The notes beneath the pieces are model-generated. The model did not search any database and had not been told where the DNA came from. It was given only the letters and a program-made list of their open reading frames with translations. From Haemonchus contortus (taxonomy: Eukaryota > Nematoda > Chromadorea > Rhabditida > Trichostrongylidae): 64,000 nucleotides of DNA. The stretch spans positions 38,901,005-38,965,004 of the forward strand of contig LS997567.1 of assembly GCA_000469685.2 (NCBI GenBank). Reading direction: 5' to 3'. The position numbers were made by a program, and so were the translations under genes. Shown in pieces: positions 13,528 through 23,699 of this stretch (position 1 is its first letter; the number at the start of each line of letters is the position of its first letter).

Positions 13528-16500
13528 ATGAACTTACCTCTGCTAGCACTCTTGCTAGCCGTTGGCGTCGTCGCTTTTCCGGAATCATCACTCCGAAGAG
13601 TCAGTGGACTACTTGGCGATCCAGACTCCGTTCTAAAGCTGAAGGATGCTAATACAACCACCAACAAGGTAATGTGGGAAGGTTATTTTGGACCATGAGT
13701 TTGCCTCGATTCTTCTTCTATCAGGCTCTTCATATGGCCACCATCGTCAAGATCTGGAAAAGGTTTCGTGAACTGAGAGGAAAGATTCTGAGGACCCTCG
13801 TCTTGACTCCAAAACAGCGAACAGCATTCGCAAAGAAGCTCAAGGTAATTATTAGAGAGTTATATCAAGCGATATTACCTCAAAGGTAGTAACATTGTGT
13901 TCAAGACGTGGGAGAGACTAGCCGGAGAGCACATGAGCTCTGCTGGAAATTCTATAGATGAAATCAACAAGAAGAGCGGCATTGGGCGGATCCTCTTTCA
14001 AGGCGATGTTTTACTTACAAAGTTTGTTCTGTTTTCGACCGTTTAACTAGTAACACTGATTTGTTTGGAATCGTTTGATCTAGAGCTCAAGCCGAACGAA
14101 TCGCTGACGACATAGAAAACGATCAAGGTTCTCGCATGAAACGCCAAGCATTCCGCGACAAGCACTACCCTCAAACCATATGGTCGAAAGGAGTATACTA
14201 CTACTTCGATTTCAATACAAGTTGGTAAAATTCACTTTAATTCTCTTCATTTGCCTGAAATGGGGATGTTGGCCTTATAACTCATTTTTGTTAATCAGAG
14301 CAATTTCAAAGAGCAACGTAAAACAGTAATTCCTAACCCCCTAATTTTGTTATAAGCTTTCTGAGCTTATCGCACGATTAATTTACCCACAACTTCTAAA
14401 CGTGAACAAATTACAGCTACTGTTGCTGATATTTGACGTAACTGTGCCACAGAAACAAATTACTTAAAGTAGTAAAGTGGAGTAAGGTTCATAGTTTACG
14501 GGACTCTTAGGCGGCCTTTTTTCAACTCTGAATTGACACTCCTTCAGAGAATGGAAATTTCAGATTCACAAGCAAGAAGTGTTTTCAAAAAAGCGGTGAA
14601 GGCATGGACAAAGGACACCTGCGTCGACTTTCATCAGAGTGCTTATCGTAGGTTCATTGGCATAATGTCGTCCCGGGTCCGGGAACTTCTCCCTTAACAT
14701 GGCGTCGCACACGCAGCACCCGCCGCCTATCGCAGGATTGCGATGGAAGATTGGAGCGCGTAATTTGTGAGGTGGGGAGTCCTTTATTTATTTGAATTGG
14801 CTAGCCGCTCTCTTCAGTTCCAATGCGGTCTTGATCGTCGTTTATATAGGAGGAGTCATTTTAATTAATCAAGTCTAATAAACATGAAAACTAAAAAGAA
14901 ACAGAAGAAAAAACGATAAAATTCAGTGAAAAAGCAAGCCAGTCAAGGAAAAATATTGCGTCCTATCGATTAGCGAGAGGCGGGGTGAGTACGGTAATTG
15001 CAGCGACATTTGCCGCATGCCGCAAGGGAGAATGCCGCGATAGGGGAGAAGTTCCGTTACCCTGTCGTCCCTACCCCCAAATAGTAATAGTAATAGTAAC
15101 AGCGTGAACCAGGCTGATCAGTAAACTCTGATCAGCCTGGTTCACGCTACTATCGTCGTCCGGGTGGGCTGGCTCTACTGATCTAGATGGCTCCGAAGAA
15201 GGCGAAAGTCGCCGAAACGTCAGCCGACTTATCTGTATTACCTAACCTCGTGTTCTGTTAAATAGAATAAAGCAGTAATAGTAACACATTTCCAGATCCC
15301 GACAGAATCCGAGTTCACAAAGGCGATGGATGTTGGTCACAACTGGGAAGAGTTGGAGGACAACAAGATCTTTCCCTCGGCAACAATTGTGAAACGGTAC
15401 ATATGAGCGGGGGTCGAGAGTCCCGAACGGCATGCCGCGCGGCCAGGCAACTAGCTAGAAATCGCCGCGGGCTGTGAGCCAGTCGGGGCTTTGCCCGTAT
15501 ATACCCTTAAGCGTACCAAATAGAAAAGAACTGTAAGTCAGTCGAAGGATACAATTCAAGGTGGGAATCGCTGCACATGAAATCGGCCATTCTCTCGGTC
15601 TGTTCCATATGCATGCGCGATACGATCGGGATAACTTCATCACTGTCAACGCGGAGAACATAGATGTAAGAAATATCAAAAAACATGAAATATAAAAGCG
15701 ATACAGCATATGGACGACAGATTTTAGCCTGAATGGATTGAGCAGTACGCAAAAGAAACAAGGCTTACCAATGATAACTACGGCATAACATATGACTATG
15801 GTGGTATCATGCAGTATGATGTCATGAGGTTTACTGATTATTATTAGTAGATTTTTAAAAATTAAAAGCGACTTTGTAAGGACAGCAGTGCTTCCAGTTC
15901 GAGCCGAAATGGAAGACCCACTATGCTGCCACATGACATGGGGTATGTTGAAACTCTCGGATCGGGAATCATCTCCTTCTACGAACTGTTCATGATCAAC
16001 AAGCATTACGGATGCCTGGGTATGTTCAATATTACTGATACCAGGCGGCCACGCACGCTATTGCGTGCGCTCGGGGCTATAGCCATGAGGGAAGGAGCCA
16101 CGTGAGCTTCTGATTTTCATTATAGACTTTATCATCTGAGCCTCTTCCAGGACGCTTCTGTAGCGGCCATCTCTTTTTGGGATGTGAAATGAGGCTGTGT
16201 GTGGCCACGCAGAGTACTCCGATGTATCCGAATCCAATAACTCTGCAGTCCATGTACTCGAAGAAACCCTGTGTAGTTTGGGCTGTGTGTGGCCATGAAC
16301 ACTAACTTTGAGAGGAAAGCCCCTTTGGGCAGTTGTAGGGATTTAGACGTCTTCACATTCACATTTACACGCATTTGCTCTTAGGTAGAAGGGACTACTG
16401 TGTGTGGAATCATGGATACTGACTTTCAGAAAATTTACAGCCTAATTTTTGAAAGAGTTTAATGGTATCTCCTCGAAGGAAAGATGGATAAATTTTTTGA

Positions 16501-19500
16501 TCTCAGCCCCCCTCCCCTCTTTGCAAACTCCACCCACTTCAAGCTTCGAATCACATTACTTTTATTACCTCCAGACACCTTTTGCCCGCGTTCTAAAACC
16601 CATCTGAAAAGGCTTAATAATTTTGATGTAAGCCCCGCTCACTTGTGCCAATCCCGCCCACTCCACATTTGTTCTTTTACGCCATATTTCTGAATAGAGT
16701 TATAAATTTTTGATCTAAGCCCCGCCCACTTCAGTGCCAACCCGCCTACTTCTGGGGTTTGACCACATTTGTTCTTTTACACCTTAATACCTTTTTGCCG
16801 CATCCCAGAACATTTCTGAATAGAGTTATAAATTTTCTATCTAAGCCCCGCCCACCTTAGTGCCAACCCCGCCCACTTCTGGGATTTGACCACATTTGTT
16901 CTTTTACACCTTAATACCTTTTTGCCACATCCCAGAACGTTTCTGAATAGAGTTATAAATTCTTGATTTAAGCCCCGCCCACTTCAGTGCCAACCCCGCC
17001 TACTTCTGGGGTTTGACCACATTTGTTCTTTTGCACCCTACTACCTTTTTGCCGCATCCCAGAACTTTTCTGAATAGAGTTATAAATTTTTGATTTAAGC
17101 CCCGCCCACTTTAGTGCCAACCCCGCCCATTTCTGGGACTTGACCACATTTGTTCTTTTACACCTTAATACCTTTTTGCCACATCCCAGAACGTTTCTGA
17201 ATAGAGTTATAAATTTTTGATCTAAGCCCCGCCCACTTTGGTGCCAACCACGCCCACTTCGAGAATTTGACCACATTTGTTCTTTTGCACCCTACTACCT
17301 TTTTGCCGCATCCCAGAACTTTTCTGAATAGAGTTATAAATTTTTGATTTAAGCCCCGCCCACTTTAGTGCCAACCCCGCCCACTTCTGGGACTTGACCA
17401 CATTTGTTCTTTTACACCTTAATTCCTTTTTGCCGCATCCCAGAACGTTTCTGAATAGAGTTATAAATTTTTGATCTGAGCCCCACCCACTTTGGTGCCA
17501 ACCACGCCCACTTTGGTGCCAACCACGCCCACTTCGAGAATTTGACCACATTTGTTCTTTTGCACCTTAATACCTTTTTGCCGCATCCCAGAACGTTTCT
17601 GAATAGAGTTATAAATTTTTGATCTAAGCCCCGCCCACTTCAGTGCCAACCCCGCCTACTTCTGGGGTTTGACCACATTTGTTCTTTTGCACCCTACTAC
17701 CTTTTTGCCGCATCCCAGAACTTTTCTGAATAGAGTCATAAATTTTCTATCTAAGCCCCGCCCACCTTAGTGCCAACCCCGCCCACTTCTGGGATTTGAC
17801 CACATTTGTTCTTTTACACCTTAATACCTTTTTGCCGCATCCCAGAACGTTTCTGAACAGAGTTATAAATTTTTGATCTAAGCCCCGCCCACTTTGGTGC
17901 CAACCACGCCCACTTCGAGAATTTGACCACATTTGTTCTTTTACACCTTACTACCTTTTTGCCGCAACCCAGAACGTTTCTGAATAGAGTTATAAATTTT
18001 TGATCTAAGCCCCGCCCACTTTGGTGCCAACCACGCCCACTTTGGTGCCAACCACGCCCACTTCGAGAATTTGACCACATTTGTTCTTTTGCACCTTAAT
18101 ACCTTTCTGCCGCATCCCAGAACGTTTCTGAATAGAGTTATAAATTTTTGATCTAAGCCCCGCCCACTTCAGTGCCAACCCCGCCTACTTCTGGGGTTTG
18201 ACCACATTTGTTCTTTTGCACCCTACTACCTTTTTGCCGCATCCCAGAACTTTTCTGAATAGAGTTATAAATTTTTGATCTAAGCCCCGCCCACTTTGGT
18301 GCCAACCACGCCCACTTCGAGAATTTGACCACATTTGTTCCATTACCTCCAATCACTTTTTTCCCGCATTCTAGAACGTTTCCGAACGAAGTTACACTAA
18401 TTTTTGAAAAGTAGCTTTCACCTCAACGCACGCCCCGCCCCTCGTGGGCGGGGCTTCGCTGTACTTACGCATGCCCAGCACGCATAAGGCCTTGCTCACT
18501 CTTTTTATTTTTTCCTGGCCTCGACGCCTTCGTTGAATCGAGTTATGAATCTCTGTGGAAAGTACCGCCCACTGCGAGAACGCTCCGCCCACCGCCGGTA
18601 AATTTCCTTTATTTTAATTTTTGACCCATCCCTCACCTTTGCACATTTTTTCCGGTGTCTGGAATGTTATGAGACCGAATTGGAAGAATTCGCCCATGAC
18701 CCCGCCCAATTCCTGCGCACGCCCCGCCCCTTGGGGGCGGAGCTCCGCTGAGCTCACGTGTGCTCTGTTGGTCCTGCCCTATGCTCGACCCATTCCAAAC
18801 TTGACCCGATCTCTACAGTTGCTTCGTCAGATGATACTGAAATTTGCGACGACAAACAGACAAACAGACAAACAAACAGACAAACATACAGACACACCAA
18901 GGATGTGGTTTATATATAGTAAGGATTCTCCTGTTTCAACCGTCGTTACCCAAAGCTCATTTTCAGCAAGATGCTCTGGAAGGCCTAATTTATGTATGAA
19001 TCGAGGTTTTCCTAATCCTAGGAATTGTTCAAAATGTGTTTGTCCCAGTGGATACGGTGGAGATCACTGTAATCAGAAAGTAAGAAGTCAGAACAGTCCC
19101 AAACATAGGAGTGCCCAGGGATTCAATGATTTACAGCCTTCTGGGTGTGGTACAGTGCTGCAAGCTTCCAGTACACCCAAGACATTCACTGATACGATTG
19201 GCAGCAACCGTATGGCCGAAAGAGAGGATTACAAGTTTTGTTACTACTGGATCGAGGTCTGTTGAAGCCAAGTTAGATGCAACTTCTCAAAACGTTACCA
19301 CATACAGATTCTGTAATCAAGGGCTAGTCGAACTTGTAGACGGGGGACACGATGAGTGCATAAGTAGAAACCGGTGAGCTCACTTAATGGTGGATGTCAC
19401 TTCTTCAGTAGAGAAATACCCCAAGATGGAGAGAACTTACAACCGAACTAGTGGTTTAGGGATTCCCTACCTCAATTATCTCCTCGCTGCGGATTATCAA

Positions 19501-21242
19501 TGGAACAAGTTCAGAGAGTAAGATCAATCAAACTATCACTGACATGTCATGAATAGCGGAAATTTCTTGCCAGTCATGGCATGCCAACTTGTTTCCCATT
19601 AAGAAAATGAAGAAAAGGAAGGGATCGGCGCAATGGCTGCTTTCATAGTCCACGATTTGGCCCGCGACCTGTCGCTGCGACAGTCGCGCAATCGGTCGGT
19701 GCGATCGGTCGCAGCGACCAACTGCGGACCAAATCGTGGACTACGAAAGCAGCCAATCATGGGACTCTCGGTTTCCTTCCTGCGACTGCAGGGGTGCAAC
19801 CCTCACTCCACCCATAACAAACCAAAAAGCGTTATAGGATGCTATCCATTACTAAGAGGTGGAACATAATTACCACATCAATCGATATCCATGATCAGCT
19901 GAAGTTACAGAAACAAATTATATAATGTGATTTCTATTCGCTCATTCGCAGCTATACCTACTTCACTAACGGATTAAAAACGAAGGCTAGCCATTCAGCG
20001 GAATCTGTTTTTCTTTTCACAATGGGATTCTCCAATGGTTATTAAATGTGTTTTGAAGAAAATTGGTGTTCGGTGTCGAAGTGGAAGTCATTTAGCAGAA
20101 TCTGTTTTTTTTTTCAACGTGAAGGTCGTGCCAAGCGTTAATCGTTAGGCCCTTTCAGTTGGAATGATCAAGAGCTCCGATAAAATTCTAACTGATCTTC
20201 CCCAAATGTCAACTTCCTAGTGAGAGTTTCTGAGCAATTGAAACTCAAATTCGATTCAGTCAGAGATGGATGTTCAGGCACCTCTTGGATCTCTCATTGA
20301 GGTGAAGATCAAGAGTTTCAGTGGAGGACTGTTTGATTTTGGGTGTACTTTTGCTGGAGTTGAAATCAAAACTCAGAAAGACCAACGTCGAACAGGTTAC
20401 AGGTACAGAACAATACCTACAGAATTTGGTTTCAAAGCTATTCCGTTACTTGTTACTTCAAAGTCATCTACTTCCAGGTTCTGCTCTCACACTGATGCGG
20501 GTAGAACCCTCGTGTCAAAATCTAATCGGGTTCCTATCATAACCTACAACCGATGGAAGAGATCAACTACTGTCATAGAGTATCGCACAGGTAGGCATTC
20601 AAAGGTCGATGGACTTTGACCCTTTATTTTTGCAAAGGATGTAAAACGGATTCCGAATAGCAGTGAGTAGTTCCTAAGTACAAAGCTGGCGGTTCTTTTC
20701 AAAATTTGAAAGTAAGCTTTTTGTAAAAAACAGTCATAGAATTTTGGTTTGAATAGCCTTCTGCAAGTATGGGGGCGGAGCTACCTAGCTTTAGCGACTC
20801 ATTAGTGGCTAGCTTATCGCTAAGCCTGTGCGCAGTTCGAATATTCGCCAATAGGAGGTATTGTACAATGAAGCTCATGAGATCCACCCACATTTACAGC
20901 GAGTCCTGCATGTTCACTACTTTCCACTCAATCTTCTACCTCATAGATTGGACTGCTCTTTTGTTCCCAAGGAATTTCTCAGCAGTACAGATGCTACGAT
21001 TTCAGTAGGTGGCTCGTTCACTACGCCACAACCATCCTCGACTACCACTCATCCTCCAAACCCGGCTACCTGCATGGACAAGCCATCGTAACACTCAATA
21101 CTTCCCATCTGAGTGCTGCCTAACTAACCATTGATACTTCAGGTGTCCAGCTAGAATAATCTGGGATTTTTGCGAGAACGCGGCATTCTCGGTGTTTATA
21201 AAGAGGATCATTTGTGCGAAATCATGCGGTTTCTGTGAATAA
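13528..21242 (+). CDS. Astacin-type zinc metalloprotease (EGF-CUB-ShKT)
   Basis: A secreted zinc endopeptidase of the nematode astacin (NAS) family, by domain order. Exons: 13528-13668, 13725-13844, about 13870-14021, 14084-14220, 14564-14647, 15296-15396, 15561-15665, 15728-15828, 15886-16019, 18967-19079, 19137-19256, 20278-20402, 20478-20590, 21006-21087, 21143-21242; about 575 aa. Residues 1-17 form a signal peptide (MNLPLLALLLAVGVVA). A propeptide follows, ending at Lys-Arg 157-158. The catalytic domain has HEIGHSLGLFH (His251, 255, 261; Glu252) and Met-turn GIMQY (308-310). EGF-like 361-393, CUB about 400-516, Ser/Thr/Pro linker, six-Cys ShKT 538-574, then Glu-TAA and AATAAA about 17 bases on. 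All phases agree except exon 2/3, where keeping frame needs a 25-nt intron. Related worm enzymes act in cuticle, moulting or host tissue; the role here is inferred. Confidence 0.9.
14667..15072. mobile_element. TIR element in astacin intron 5
   Basis: GGAACTTCTCCC near 14690 faces GGGGAGAAGTTCC near 15043, with CGTC/GACG blocks farther out, giving imperfect terminal inverted repeats of about 25 bp around a 0.4-kb non-coding interior. It sits wholly inside the intron between the exons at 14564-14647 and 15296-15396, so it leaves the reading frame intact. Confidence 0.55.
15102..15147. repeat. 46-bp near-perfect hairpin
   Basis: GCGTGAACCAGGCTGATCAG and its exact complement are separated by a 6-nt loop. 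Just downstream (15185-15225) is a GAAGGCGAAAGTCGCCGAAA motif related to the long-TIR element at 22160-22830 and to bases near 54815, so the hairpin may mark the end of a member of that family. Confidence 0.8.
16039..18926 (+). mobile_element. 2.9-kb repeat element, copy 1 (in astacin intron)
   Basis: It begins TACCAGGCGGCCACGCACGC, which contains a CGCACGC..GCGTGCG palindrome, and ends with a CAAACAGACAAA-rich tail followed by TATATATAGTAAGGAT. The same order recurs at 41785-44415. The interior holds a 127-bp minisatellite and two GC-rich hairpins (about 18427-18457 and 18716-18750). There is no transposase and no clear target duplication. It fills almost the entire intron between the catalytic-domain and EGF exons; splicing across it still gives a coherent protein. 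Probably a non-autonomous element of unknown class. Confidence 0.85.
16690..18345. repeat. 127-bp minisatellite array A
   Basis: About 13 tandem units, scored by GAGTTATAAATTTT at 16697, 16823, 16952, 17077, 17204, 17331, 17458, 17606, 17733, 17860, 17987, 18135 and 18262. The period is about 127 bp; two units are 148 bp because a 21-bp CCGCCCACTT-type box is doubled. Each unit carries two CCGCCCACTT-like boxes. Open minus-strand frames through it result from the repeat period and are not genes. Confidence 0.95.
19308..19373 (+). other. Exon-like segment in CUB intron (alpha)
   Basis: It has acceptor CATACAG and donor CCG|GTGAGC, and an open frame beginning Phe-Cys-Asn-Gln after one leading base. 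That phase matches the later CUB exon at 20478, which begins Phe-Cys-Ser-His. Joined to the preceding exon at 19256 it would hit a stop, so it cannot be a simple cassette there. Possibly a decayed duplicate exon. Confidence 0.25.
19409..19517 (+). other. Exon-like segment in CUB intron (beta)
   Basis: It has acceptor TTCTTCAG and donor AGAGA|GTAAGA, with 109 nt open in one frame (Glu-Lys-Tyr-Pro-Lys-Met...Trp-Asn-Lys-Phe-Arg). The phase does not join to the alpha segment or to the CUB exons without a stop. I do not recognise the peptide. Confidence 0.25.
19633..19757. mobile_element. Foldback element with GGCTGCTTTCATAGTCC ends
   Basis: Arms of about 50 bp: the left reads GGCTGCTTTCATAGTCC-ACGATTTGG, the right is the complement with one or two changes, around a CG-rich centre. 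The same 17-bp end motif starts the inner arms of the palindrome at 61846-61967. It lies in the intron between two CUB exons. Confidence 0.85.
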
Positions 21243-21795
21243 AAGAACAATTTTGTCCAAATAAAGAATTATCTATTAAACGTGCATAAAGGATAAAGGA
21301 TAAAGTTTTTGGCGTTAATCAATCCCGTCTGAGGGATGCGCCCCCGCACTCGACTTCCATTCAGAATCGTAGTGGCGTAATGAGTGCGTATGTGGCCTAT
21401 ACAATGACTTGCGGTGGCCAGCCGATGTACAAGTCAGTGCTTTTATCCTCCCAGACGAGTCTGGTACCAATTTACCGACCCCGGAGGGATGGAAGGCTTG
21501 GTTGGCCCGGGCGGGCATCGATCCGGGATTCGAACCCCTGACCGTGCGAGTGATATAGTGCGCCACTTGCCACTACACCACCTCCGCCCATTAAACGTGC
21601 ATACCTATGATTAATACCACGAACACCACCATTGATACGATTTGAGAAATCCTACACTAGAATTCGCCGCAGCAACTGGTATACTAATAACTTAAAGTAG
21701 TACACTGACTGGTTCTAACTTCAGTTCCGCTGTCCACTAGGCAGATTTCAAGTTTGCAATCACAATCACTCTTAGAAACCACTTCCACACATACA
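20990..21795 (+). repeat. Tandem segmental duplication, unit A
   Basis: This unit covers the last two astacin exons, the 3' UTR and about 200 bp of flank. It aligns in order with 23700-24275 (CATGGACAAGCC; CATGCGGTTTCTGT; TAAACGTGCATACCTA; GTAGTACACTGACTGG; TTCAGTTCCGCTGTCCA). Unit A is the functional copy and additionally carries the SINE at 21289-21589. Confidence 0.9.
21289..21589 (-). mobile_element. tRNA-derived SINE with target duplication
   Basis: On the minus strand it starts GGGCGGAGGTGGTGTAGTGG (an A-box-like run) and has GGGGTTCGAATCCC (B box), then an unrelated body and a (TTTATCC)n tail. It is flanked by 14-bp direct repeats ATTAAACGTGCATA at 21275-21288 and 21590-21603. The duplicated copy of this region (unit B, near 24050) has the uninterrupted site, so the SINE entered unit A after the duplication or was never in B. 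Confidence 0.93.
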
Positions 21796-22139
21796 ACTCT
21801 GTTCGGAAATAGAAAAAGGAAAAGGAAATGCGGCCCCAGCGGTGCCGGTACGTCTTCATCGTCTTCCGCTCCACCTCCTAGACGACATATGGTAAACCTT
21901 ACCGGCGAACTGTTTCCTGTAGTCATCGAAGCCAGTAAACAAGTAAAGCACTACACACTGCGCTATCGTATACAAGCAAGTCCTAGGAAATTACAACTTT
22001 GTTTATCAACTTCTCCAAACGTTTTGCTTTTTGCAGGGCAATCTCTGTGTTATACTTTCGAGCATATGCGGACGACTACAACTGGCAATGAAATCTACCG
22101 TTGCACAGAATGGGGACACCCCATGTTCGACTTCGATTA
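21754..22139 (+). CDS. Hypothetical exon(s), 128-codon open frame
   Basis: An open frame with a basic start, a Gly/Ser/Pro-rich run (SGAGTSSSSSAPPPRR) and then MVNLTGELFPVVIEASKQ. A GC-AG intron is possible (GCAAGT at 21978 to TTTTGCAG at 22035); read through instead, the frame continues to MRTTTTGNEIYRC and a TAA. The latter resembles zinc-binding N-terminal segments of nematode MULE/FLYWCH-type proteins, and the former slightly resembles an Argonaute N-domain. Neither is firm. It could be the 5' part of the transposase-like gene at 23254-23693, with a TIR element inserted between. Confidence 0.35.
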
Positions 22140-22159
22140 ATCTCAGCATATTGAAACAG

Positions 22160-22830
22160 ATTCGTCGACAGTTTTATCAGCCTCCGATATTATAAATAAC
22201 ACTTTATGCACGGCTTACGTTTAGGCAATGTCGCTTTCGTTGGAGCCTGTAAGTTGAAACTATATTTGCGATCCGTGGGTTACCATTTCAAATCACAAGA
22301 AGAGAAACAGGAAGGACGAATGCGTGGCGATTGCCAGGAAGCTTGCGCCATTCGCAGACTTGTGTGGCTTTGATCTACACAGTCGATACCCCCGCGAGGG
22401 CGCCGGGGCAGGGGTGACGGGTGAAAATACCCAGACTCCCTGATAAATCAATACCAAGGGCGATGCGCCACCAGCGGCAGGGGCCTGACCTCGTATGACC
22501 TTATTTACTGGTTAACATCTGGGGGAGGGGGGGGGTCCCCTGGAGCAATCCCTGACCCGACCTCTGTGTCCCAGCTCATATAAAAACGCCGTGAGGACTT
22601 TCGGGCTCAGGGTACAGACAATCAGCTCCAGCCGGTTACAGGTCAGCTCATCACTTCTGTTTTGATTCCCTTTAAAATGCTCTTCTTGTGATGTGAAATG
22701 GTAACCCACGAAAAACAAATACAGTTTCGACTTACAGGCTCCGACGAAGGCGGCATTGCCGAAACGTAAGCCGTGTATAAAGTGTTTTTAATAATCTCGG
22801 AGGCTGATAAAACTATCGACGAATGGGAAT
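22160..22830. mobile_element. Long-TIR non-autonomous DNA element
   Basis: Inverted repeats of about 135 bp: the left runs through ATTCGTCGACAGTTTTATCAG, CACGGCTTACG, GGAGCCTGTAAGT and GGGTTACCATTTCA; the right has the complements in reverse order up to CTGATAAAAC-TATCGACGAAT. The interior is about 0.4 kb with a G-run near 22523-22537 and no coding frame. It separates the hypothetical exons at 21754-22139 from the transposase-like exons at 23254-23693. Confidence 0.88.
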
Positions 22831-23253
22831 ACCGTCAGCATATCGGTACTACAAAAATTCATTTCAGGATAAAATTGAGCAAGTATCACTAGAATCATCT
22901 TATTGCAAGCGAGAAACGGGAGTAACCTCGTAGGCGATCCCGTGCTGCTTCCGCATATATGCATTTCGTGGAAGTATGCCCAGGACATAGTTACAAGGGC
23001 AGTTTATAAGGTGAGAACTTCAATGAGCTACATATGTCCAACATAAACAGCCACTGCTGCTTAGAAATGTCAAGATATACCCAAGGATTCCCGTTATGCC
23101 TACATGCGACCAAGGCAAATATATCAAAACCTGGCGGGAGAAGTCGATTACAGTGAAGGCGCAGGTAGGCCCCTTTTAACACTCACATACAGTTGTTAGA
23201 GTGCGACATTCAGGTGAGGCAGAACGAGAGGGCATGCTGCACTAATTCTGCAG

Positions 23254-23693
23254 AAATGGGTAGGATTCACGCCCCCACGCTATCAGGAGGTAAACCAAAT
23301 CAAACCACTCGATGCAAAGACTCACATAATTAGTCCAATACGATTCAGGGCACTTCCCAAACTGCACGGATCCCGCGTCACAATGGATTCAGTGCCGAGA
23401 AATTCCGCACTTCTCCCGGACGGCACTCCGTTTCTGCAATACTGTACTGTTGACACCCACATATATTATTCCGACGCGATTATAGAGGTATGAATTAGCG
23501 GCTAACCCTTTTCAAGTACCTGAATGATCCCTCATTTTCAGAAGGCCTGCACGATTGGCTTGTATCGCTTGGTGGAAGACGGTGTCCACGACCTTCAGCC
23601 GGATGCCACCAATGCCAATGGACAACTGTGCACCATCCACGGAGTCATGGCGAACTTCGTGGATGTGCCACTACTGTTCACCATCACGACACG
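23254..23693 (+). CDS. MULE-type transposase fragment (two exons)
   Basis: Exon 1, 23254-23487, follows acceptor TTCTGCAG and is open throughout (KWVGFTPPRYQEV... YYSDAIIE). Exon 2, 23542-23693, continues in phase: KACTIGLYRLVEDGVHDLQP, then GQLCTIHGVM and VDVPLLFTITTR. The order 'DG-x-hydrophobic-LQP, QL-TIHG, VPLLFxITxR' matches the start of the MULE (Mutator-like) transposase domain, where the Asp of DG is catalytic. A donor GTATGG follows, but the sequence beyond is the broken astacin duplicate, so the rest of the domain is missing. A possible upstream exon ends near 23167. Probably a truncated transposon gene or domesticated remnant. Confidence 0.6.
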
Positions 23694-23699
23694 GTATGG

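Noticed and set aside
16968..18356. Several overlapping minus-strand frames (MWSNSRSGRGWHQSGRG type) that look like a repeat protein
   Set aside because: They arise because the 126-127-bp minisatellite unit lacks stops in one frame; phase slips between units break them, and the array lies in an intron of a + strand gene.
21500..21589. A tRNA gene on the minus strand (A and B boxes present)
   Set aside because: The head fits a tRNA-derived SINE: it continues into a 200-bp conserved body and a tandem tail, has a target-site duplication, and a second copy exists at 24832.
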